A stretch of DNA of 64,000 nucleotides, taken from positions 1 through 64,000 of the forward strand of contig JBAMJV010005544.1 in NCBI GenBank assembly GCA_037951105.1. The letters are read 5' to 3'. The translations under genes and the position numbers were made by a program. Numbering within the stretch: position 1 is the first letter of the stretch; each line of letters starts with the position of its first letter. Under the pieces are notes generated by a model. That model had not been told where the DNA came from. It worked only from the letters and a program-made list of their open reading frames with translations, and did no database searches. This DNA is from Echinarachnius parma. Lineage: Eukaryota; Echinodermata; Echinoidea; Clypeasteroida; Echinarachniidae. This document shows, one piece after another, positions 55,985-64,000 of this stretch.

Positions 55985-58690
55985 ATATTTATATTTGTTT
56001 AAATAAATAGTTTAAACTAATTTTTGCTTATGCTAATTTGAAGAGAAAATCAAAATAGGTAGCAATTTATCTTGTTAGCATGTTTTTTTAATTTTTTTTT
56101 TATAGACACCCTCCAACTGTAAACCATGGTTTCAAACTTTCTACCAACTTGGTATTTCTTACAGATTGTAAATAATTTTGTGTTACACAACTAGCTGTAG
56201 TACACTCATTTGAATTGATAAACTAAGGAACACACATACAGCAAGATTCACCGGAAATGTTACAGCTTATTAAAAGGTCATGAATGATAATTTTGTTAAA
56301 ATTGTTTGTGTTTGAAAAATGTATTCATTTCCAAGATTTTGTATAATATCCATGTCCTTACGGGTTGAATGAACCTCTGAAATATGTGATTCTTCTTCAC
56401 ATTCTTTGATGTATTGTTGGTTTATGTATCGGGGTACATTTCAAATTGTCATGTAAGATATACGCCTATTTACTTTAATATTTATTGCAAATGATATATT
56501 AGCTGAAAAAAACGTATCGTAACGTTTGTAGTCATACTCAAAAACACCTCTCGAGATATGCGGGTATATTCAATGTTATATTATCGAAATGTAAATAAAA
56601 GTGAATATACACATTAAAAATGTATAGTAATACTACCATCACTCGTTATGAAGCGCACTTATAATGGCTTTCTCAATGCGCTTTACTAGACAAAATAGAA
56701 ACAAAAAACTCCATCCGGAATTAAACAGCATAATACCAATAGTAACTTTGAGTAAATAACTTTGTTGTTTCATGATTCTTGAGAGTTTCCAGGCATCGAT
56801 GGTTCGAATGTCACTTATTACTGAAAGATGTAAAACTTGTTTTGTAATCACAACTACTAACAACATAACTACTCAGGTTTAAAGTTAACACCTTTTCTTA
56901 TGAATGTGCAATCAGAACTTTGAAACGGGACCAAAGTTACTTTGACAGAAACAACAAAAAGTATCATTGTGCTATTCGTTTTTAATATATTTTGTTTTTA
57001 TTGATTAATTAAATTACGTTTTTTTAAAATTCATTATGATTTGTTTGCTAGCGCAATTCATATTTTCTTTTGACTATATCTATTCATCATCACTAAAAAT
57101 ATATTCGAATTGAATTTCATTTAATCAAATAATAAGATGAGTTAGATATTGTAATAAGTTCCGACAGATGTATGTATAGTGACACTATCGTTTCTACAAT
57201 AATGGAAGATATATCAAGCATCATCACTATTTCAAATGATGAATTATATATGACGGGAAATATTCACACTATCCATTATCTATATAAATTAAATATATGT
57301 ATGCTCTCATAATGCTGAGTAATCAATCATTCAACTTCATAACATAATGCAAAATTAACTTCAAACATAGCTAATATTTTAGTTGATATCATAATATTGT
57401 AATGCTGTTTATTCATTTCTTATACTATGACATTAGTCACACAAATCCTCGGAATGAAAACTCCTTCGTTTCGTTTTGTACATAATAACTGGCAGACGTT
57501 TTATCTTTTTCCCAAATTGTGTCATTACTTCAGTTAATAAAATACTTTCAAAGTTAACTATACGACTATATTTCATATTTAGTCTAAAATATTAAATTAA
57601 TTAAATTAAACCATACATAAGAATTATTATAGGCATTATTGTTTACCACTGACACGCGCCTTGCTGAGGCAACTATAATATCTTGAACAAATTAAGTTTG
57701 ATTTAGATATAATTACAACTTACATGAAAGCCAACGTATTTGAAGTATCATCAATGATTATACGACAGTATTAAGTCGGAACGATTTAAAGGGGTTTAAA
57801 TTGGTCGACAATAATGGTAGCAAAACATGTTTCTTACCTTTTTGGAAAAATCTTCCTTATTCGTCGTGAATACGTCCAAATATTTTTTCACCATGTTGAT
57901 ATGAGTGTGAATTAATCGTGGACCCAACCCTATGTCTATTTAAATGTTTGGTGAAGTACCCTAGCGGCCATCCGCATAATAAAGACCACTGATCTCGATG
58001 CCCTAGAATGTAGTTTATCTGTAAATGAACCTGTCTATAAAGACCCTGTTTATTAAGACCACTCTTTCTGTCTTCCTTGGCTGGTCTATTAAGATACACA
58101 TAATATAATTCTATTACGTGGTTAAGTTTCCGGTAGCACCTTATAGGTTTGGGAAAGGATCATAAGAAGAGAGGCAGAAGAGCTGATAGACGAGGACAAA
58201 CATAATTCTTTCGAGAAAAAATAGCTATGAGAAGATTTTCTGAAATGAGATTCTCGTGTAAGAGGTATAATTATGAGAAGATGTTTTTAAACTTTGTTTT
58301 TATTTGTAGAAACTGAATGATTTCTATTCAAACAGATTGATCAATTTATGAGTAAAACAAGATCGCAACTCTTCTAGATTGATTCTTTAGATAAACTGGA
58401 TTGGGTAGAGACGATGACTGGTGAATCTTTTTTTTTTTTTTTTTTTTTTTTTGCGAAAAGCCAGCCCTCCTCTTTCTTGCAATCTAGAGTGATTGTTCAT
58501 TCTCCGCCTTCCGTGAGTTCTGTACAAACTAATTTAAGATACGAAACTCAATTACAATCAATCTTACGAAATTCAAGACAAATTAGTGATATCAATCACA
58601 GAAGTACTACACATAAACTTCTTCTTCGAACAAATGATTTATATGTAAATAGGTCCTGCTGCAGATTTGCACATTTTAAGCCAGGGTTTC
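55985..58690. other. No exon seen; presumed intron of the plus-strand gene
   Basis: Very AT-rich. Around 57920-58105 the phrases TAAAGACCAC, TCTATAAAGACC, TATTAAGACCAC and GGTCTATTAAGA recur, as in pogo/Tigger-like relics. Poly-T lies at 58429-58451. Confidence 0.35.
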
Positions 58691-58691
58691 T

Positions 58692-58958
58692 TTAAAGGGA
58701 TCTAGTAACAATGTAAAAAAAAACACCAACTCACTTAGAATTCTATCGGTTCCCACCGCATGGAACAGCGTGAAACAGGATTTGAAAGTATCTAATGGAG
58801 ACTTTCAACCGTGTACAAATTAAGTGCAATGAGTTAGTGAATATCACTTTGCATTTCCGCCTATTATTCGGTCATATGGAATTTATTTAGCATGGAATTG
58901 TGTTATCAACCATTGCTAAGTTAATGAACGTGTCAACATAGTTTCTATATCGCTTTGA
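58692..58958 (-). mobile_element. TTAA-MITE family C, diverged reverse copy
   Basis: Starts TTAAAGGGATCTAGTAACAA and continues CTCACTTAGAATTCTATCGG, TAAGTGCAATGAGTTAGTG and AATATCACTTTGCATTTCCG. The right TTAA is not preserved. Confidence 0.65.
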
Positions 58959-58964
58959 ATTAAA

Positions 58965-59031
58965 CTGATATGCGTAGTATCAATCAGAAATTAGAACTGA
59001 TATGCGTAATATCAATCAGAAATTATAACTA
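58965..59031 (+). repeat. Short direct duplication (~36 bp)
   Basis: AACTGATATGCGTARTATCA with ATCAGAAATTA occurs twice in a row. Confidence 0.8.
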
Positions 59032-59039
59032 CATTATTC

Positions 59040-61450
59040 ATTCCTGTTCAAATGGAAAGTTGATATGACTGAATATCTAACAACTAAAAATGTGTATAAT
59101 ATTTGTAATACGTCCTTGTTTTTAAATCAAGATTTGATCACGGAAATGCAATAATCTGTATGCATAATTGACACGGATTCACATTTTGTTTCTAGAATTC
59201 TTATATTTCTAAATAAACAATATATAAAAACCTAATAATATCAATCAACAATTATTAATAAACTAATGTATTAGAATGTAAATTAGTGCAAAAAGAATAT
59301 GTTGATCTCTAAATGACAAGTGATCTTTCAAAACTAGACATCGCTGTAATATGTTGACAGTATATTTTAAAGATTTGTCTTTTTATTTCTCTAGAATGTC
59401 ATGAATGTCAATTAATCTCCTGCTAGATTGTTTCAATTTTGTTTTCTTTAAATATAAAAACATAAGAAATGCTCTTATTTTCGTGTGAATATTTACTTGA
59501 AATAAACACTTTATTTCTACTTCATCTTTGGATTAGTTTTGGATAAGATAATTCAATAATTAAAATAACGATAATTCAAGATTAACTCAATCATTTTGGT
59601 GCAGATGTTTTCTTAATATTGTTTCTTTCACGTGAGTGTAATTTTGTTTTTGTGCAAACTATTGTGAAATTTGAATCATAAAAACAAAACAAAAAGCAGT
59701 GTTTCATTCAAAAGTCAACCCATCGTTTATTAATTTGATGAATGTGATCTCCGATACCCAAACATCCGTCAATTAAAAATTAACTTCGCTATAGTTATCG
59801 TTAAAGAATCATTGCGTCAATTATCCAATGTTCTATTAAATTATAGTTTGTAATGCTATACATTTGATGAAATGGTCACAAGTCAACATTTTACAACTGA
59901 TTGTCGAATAATTTACCGTACGTTTAAAATACTCCGAAATCAAATGGCCTATTTTTCAAACATTCTACTAGATAAAGCGAATAAGTTGATTCCAATATAG
60001 GCGTTTAGTCCACTGTATTGAAGAACGCGTCGATTTGTAAAAATATCGCAGGCATGCTTATTGGAATATCAATCTTGAATGCCCATATCTGTTTTGAGAT
60101 ATAATTTTGAGTTTAAATTACTGTAGATAAATCATAAACTCAATATTTTTTTATGGAAATTGGATATAACGCCTTTTTAAATTAAGCCCTTCAAACATAA
60201 ACTAGCATTAAACATAAGATATTAGTATCATAGGTAAGACAAGTTTTCCCCGAATTATACAATAACATGTGTGTGGGAGAAAAGACAAACAAAATCCCAT
60301 TTACATCCACTCTCCGATTCGCAAATCACGTATCAGGTTTTGTTGATCTAGCTTATTTTCTCCTCTCAATGTTTGCCCTTAAAACCTAATCTTCCGGCCA
60401 CGTTGATAAATATATACAGTATACAAAATACGCTTTCCCTTTTCTCTGAGCAATCACACATTCATAAACAAAGACAGAATCACAAATGGATCTATATAAA
60501 AAAAAAATCACAAACACATACATAATATGTTCTGATTTGGGAACCAAAAATCCTCGAGGGGAAAATGACGGCAGGTAAATTGGTTTCCTGTCAGTTCGCA
60601 GGGTTTGTTTCTATATCTGTCCGCGCCTTGCAGAGGGTTTCCATCGATCTTGTGAGATGTTTGTCGCAAGTCCTCCGCATCATTTCTTCCCCATTTTCCC
60701 CGAATGATGAGGGAGGGGGGGGGGGGGGGGGGGGTGTAATAATTTAGTTAACCCGGTGATCTCCGTGATACCGCGAATCACCTATACTTTGCTTAAAGTA
60801 AACCAGGGCCGCTAGGTCACAGGAGGCAACAGGTTAACCAACCCGCACATCACCCTCCCCCGCGCGGAGAACAGTTAATGCAGACTTTTTTTCCCGGGTC
60901 CCTCACCCCTTGCGGAATCATCCCGCATTCAGGTTTTCTCTTCTTATATACTCATCTCGATCGTTAATTGATATGCGATACTCCCTTGACTCTGGGGGCT
61001 TCAATGTCTTCCAAGTATTCTATGCCGTATTTTCCTCCCTTCTCATTCTTCTTCTTCTACCTTATCTTCTTCATCTTCTTAATGTTCTTTAGTTTGTGTG
61101 TATTCTATAATATGGTGCGTAAATTTTGTAACTACGAGCTGTATATTTCGGCAAGCTCTGATGACTTAATAGTGATAAAAAAGAAGGAAAGTTAACAATC
61201 GTGTATGTGGCTGTTGTTCTCGACACCACCCTAAAGCAAGTTATACTACAAAAGTAGTTAATAGTTTGTGATTAGTAGGAAAACAAATATGATACTCATT
61301 TTCAAGGTCATTTGAAATCGAGCTGTATGTTGTAAAGGATTAAAGAACTTCACTAATCCGTCGATTATAGCATATGCGACTTGCTTAATATCAACTAAAT
61401 ATGCTCTGCAAGTATTTTGGTTAGAGTTAATAGTCAATAGCATTGGTATC
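59040..61450. other. No gene seen; poly-G tract at 60715-60733
   Basis: AT-rich except 60550-60960, which is more mixed. A stretch of TTCTTCTT-like pyrimidines lies near 61020-61080 but no acceptor-exon pair is convincing. Confidence 0.4.
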
Positions 61451-61456
61451 ATAATG

Positions 61457-62150
61457 ACAAACTAGTTGCCGATCAATTGTAACCGCATCACTGTTATGGA
61501 ACTGTTTGTTGTATACATTCATAATCTACGGTAGATGGTAAAATGCCGCACATCGTCTACTTTATATTGTTTGTCTTGAGTGGCCTGGGGGTGTTCCACA
61601 AAGATCCTAAGTTGAACTTAACTCTAAGTTGGACTAAACAAGTATGGAAAGCCATTAGTTTCTTTGATTTGTTGGTAAAAGTCCTTTTTTAAAGGCATCG
61701 AATGTTGTTCCAAATCATTAATAGTTTCTATTATCAAAGAAAATTCATGTTCTTGATGCAACATTTTATGAAAAGTCTGAAATTCTTGCTTTTTTGCTTT
61801 TGAGTATAGTGTATTCCAAGGCTACAAATGGCTTTCCGTAATAGTTAAGTCCAACTTAGAGATAAGTTCAACTTAGGATCTTTGTAAAACACCACGCCCA
61901 GACATATACGCCACCAGTGGCTGGGCAACTTTAGCGTTACTTCTTTGGTAAGCATGGTTATGGTTAGATTATTGTGTTGGTTAATATCAAACTAATTGCC
62001 AATCAATTGTCACCGCATCAATGTCATGGAACTGTTTGTTATATACATTCATAATCTACGGTAGATGGTAAAACACCGCACCTCACTTATATTATCGTTT
62101 GCGCGAGTGTCCACATACATGTAGGTGCGCCACCAGTGGCTCGGCAACCA
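61457..62150 (+). repeat. ~530-bp-offset segmental duplication, one copy carrying a MITE
   Basis: ACAAACTAGTTGCCGATCAA at 61457 and TCAAACTAATTGCCAATCAA at 61987 begin alignable ~160-bp blocks sharing ATACATTCATAATCTACGGT, AGATGGTAAAA and CGCCACCAGTGGCT. Copy 1 is interrupted at 61590-61893; copy 2 is continuous. Confidence 0.8.
61590..61893. mobile_element. Palindromic-ended MITE family H, insertion verified by an empty paralogue
   Basis: The ends GGTGTTCCACAAAGATCCTA and, reverse-complemented, GGTGTTTTACAAAGATCCTA continue into AGTTGAACTTAACTCTAAGT-type arms of about 45 bp. CTACAAATGGCTTTCC also mirrors GGAAAGCCATTAG inside. The duplicate at about 62105-62115 lacks the element. Confidence 0.85.
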
Positions 62151-62159
62151 ACTCCCTTT

Positions 62160-63515
62160 AATATTCATCAAAGCCACACCCTTGCAGCTTCAAGTCTGTC
62201 CATATATTGATGTTATCCTCTGACCTCTATAGTTCTCACTGTCTGCCTCTCTGGTTTGGCCTTTCTCTTCCTTGTATACCCATACACCCATACCTCATTG
62301 TACTGTTTCGACAAGTTCTGACCATGTTCTGATTATCTTTCATCGTGTTAATCCTATGTGTGCCAATTTACATGACACAGGAATCAATTGTCCCCCTCTT
62401 TTTATAGAAAAGTTGAAATGAATAGATCAATTCCTTTATTGCTTCAAGAAGTTAAAATACTTTAATAACAAGTACTTTATGGAAGCATTAATAATCTATG
62501 TATCGCATTATCCTACTCTTTTTAACATTTCGCTTTCAGCGTTCATAACTTAAAAAAAAAAAAAAACATGTTGAAATAGTTACCGGTGAGCACGCCATGC
62601 CAATAATGGAGCCTTTGTTTCAATATTTTCTTTTCCAATTTTTATGTCTAATTTTATTTAATATAATTATTAATTTTGATGGAAACGAAAATAATATTTG
62701 AATAACTGGATGAACAAATAAATTATACAGTTAGTTTTTACACTACAGGATAAGTTAACCTAGCGTCTAAAATAGTTATCAATGATACAAACAAAGATTT
62801 CAATGATTACCTTGTTTTTCAAAACAACTTCGTTACTGGCAATTTTCTATAAAAATAATTTTTTAAATTGAAGATGAATTATTTTATTGTTTATTGTTAC
62901 CTACCGGAATCATAATATAGAAAATAAATTTTCCAGTTAGATACACTTTGGTCTTAAATGAAAAAAAGGGGAAAATTGCTGTATTCTTGCTCAAGTCCCC
63001 GCCTGTTCACCTGTTTTACAATGCTGTACCTCTATTACAGGTGCAGAGCCCTTCCGTAAGCAGCTGATTTCTTATAATATTTATCAATAAATACATCCCT
63101 TTGGGGTTGTTTTTTCAGTGCAAACACGACAACAAAAATACACAAAAAGGAGAAAATAATGATGATAATAAACATAGGGATTATGCCAAAACAAGTGAAT
63201 CATAATGAATAACAAGAAATTATAGGATAGCTTTCACAGTGCGTTTTGCGATTGTTGGGTCGTCTTTATAATATTGATTATCGATTGACGTAGTGAGAAA
63301 TGCTGATGATGATAATACAAATAAAGACGATGGGAAGGAGGATCAAAACAGATAATTATATATTTGGAGTAAGCTTGCTTTTATTTGGTTGTATAACTAT
63401 ATTGATTTGCCTTTCTAGCCAACGTCATCACTTTTTTTTCTTTTCGCAATTCAGCTTTTCTATTTCGGAAGTTCGATCAATGAACGAGGAGGGGTTATAC
63501 ACTCTATAGATATAT
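62160..63515. other. No gene seen
   Basis: AT-rich, with a poly-A tract at 62552-62565. No supportable feature. Confidence 0.4.
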
Positions 63516-63519
63516 GTTT

Positions 63520-63885
63520 TCCGGTATCAGTGACGTAACTATGGGAGGGGAGAGATTGGAGGCAATGTTTTGACGTACCCCCCCCCCCCCCCTTTCCCCG
63601 TGGAAATGGTCAATACTATAAATGTTCGGGGAACGGGCCTTCGGATATCAATAACGCAACGATGGAAGGAAGGGGAGGGGGGGGGGGGGGGGGGAGAGGG
63701 GCAGAGGGAACTTATCCTATTGCTTTCAATATTCGGGGTGATGCTACAAACGCGTATGTCTTCCGGTATCAATGACGTTACTATGGAATGGGGGAGGGGG
63801 GCAAGGGGGAATTTGTCTAATTGCCCCCCCCCCCCCCCCAGTTGGAAATGGTTACCCCTCTCCCCCCTCTATGTTACTCCATGTA
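63520..63885. repeat. Three tandem ~120-bp units with poly-G/poly-C
   Basis: CGGTATCAGTGACGTAACTA (63522), CGGATATCAATAACGCAACG (63642) and CGGTATCAATGACGTTACTA (63763) head three units 120-121 bp apart. Each is followed by a GGGGAGGGG stretch, and two carry a C run then TGGAAATGGT. A further CGTGGAAATG lies at 63980, so the array continues to the window edge. Confidence 0.8.
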
Positions 63886-64000
63886 TAAATCTTTAAGAGA
63901 TCAACGAAATACAAACACACATGACTGTATGGCATTTAAAACGTGCTACTCCCTTCACGTAAATAATACCCCCACCCCACGTGGAAATGCCTACCCATTT

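Overview
This looks like low-gene-density DNA from a eukaryotic nuclear genome. It is AT-rich overall, with many G/C homopolymers, microsatellites and minisatellites. Miniature inverted-repeat transposons (MITEs) are dense, and there are intron-type splice signals and TATA/CCAAT/NRF1-like promoter motifs. There are no bacterial operons, ribosome binding sites, rRNA, convincing tRNA or CRISPR. The repeat style (TTAA-bounded MITEs, palindromic elements ending in CCGTTGCAGAAAGAG or CCCGTATTCACAAAGGAGG, a Penelope-type GIY-YIG relic) suggests a marine invertebrate, perhaps an echinoderm or other deuterostome. That is an inference from style; no species-diagnostic gene is visible.

Layout. 1-4.4 kb: old tandem repeats and a C-rich minisatellite split by a three-layer nest of hAT-like elements; the outer two each have a perfect 8-bp target duplication. 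4.4-18 kb: TTAA-bounded MITEs, foldback elements, a large GT microsatellite and a four-copy ~250-bp tandem array. 18.4-20.9 kb: a second nest (TTAA MITE, long-TIR element, 1.3-kb solo LTR). 22.5-22.8 kb: a ~300-bp GAA tract. 23.5-32.6 kb: the best gene, on the minus strand. It has a promoter and a possible tiny first coding exon at 32.3-32.6 kb, and a large terminal exon (23545-26444) encoding a ~965-residue Glu/Gln-rich protein. The phases of these two exons are compatible. The presumed intron holds a 63-bp minisatellite, MITEs and a broken Penelope-like endonuclease fragment. 33-54 kb: repeats and MITEs, including a SINE-like insertion and several perfect or near-perfect palindromes. 55.5-56.0 kb: a CpG-richer promoter-like block with CCAAT, NRF1-like and TATA motifs and a splice donor, probably the untranslated first exon of a plus-strand gene. 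The 8 kb to the window end would then be intron. 61-64 kb: tandem duplications, one of which gives a natural empty site for a MITE.

No set of genes forming a pathway can be read here. The main content is one candidate Glu/Gln-rich gene, one candidate promoter/5' exon, and a readable record of successive transposition. Boundaries were read by eye, so most coordinates of old repeats are good to about 5-20 bp. Target-site duplications and TTAA/TA ends were checked base by base.
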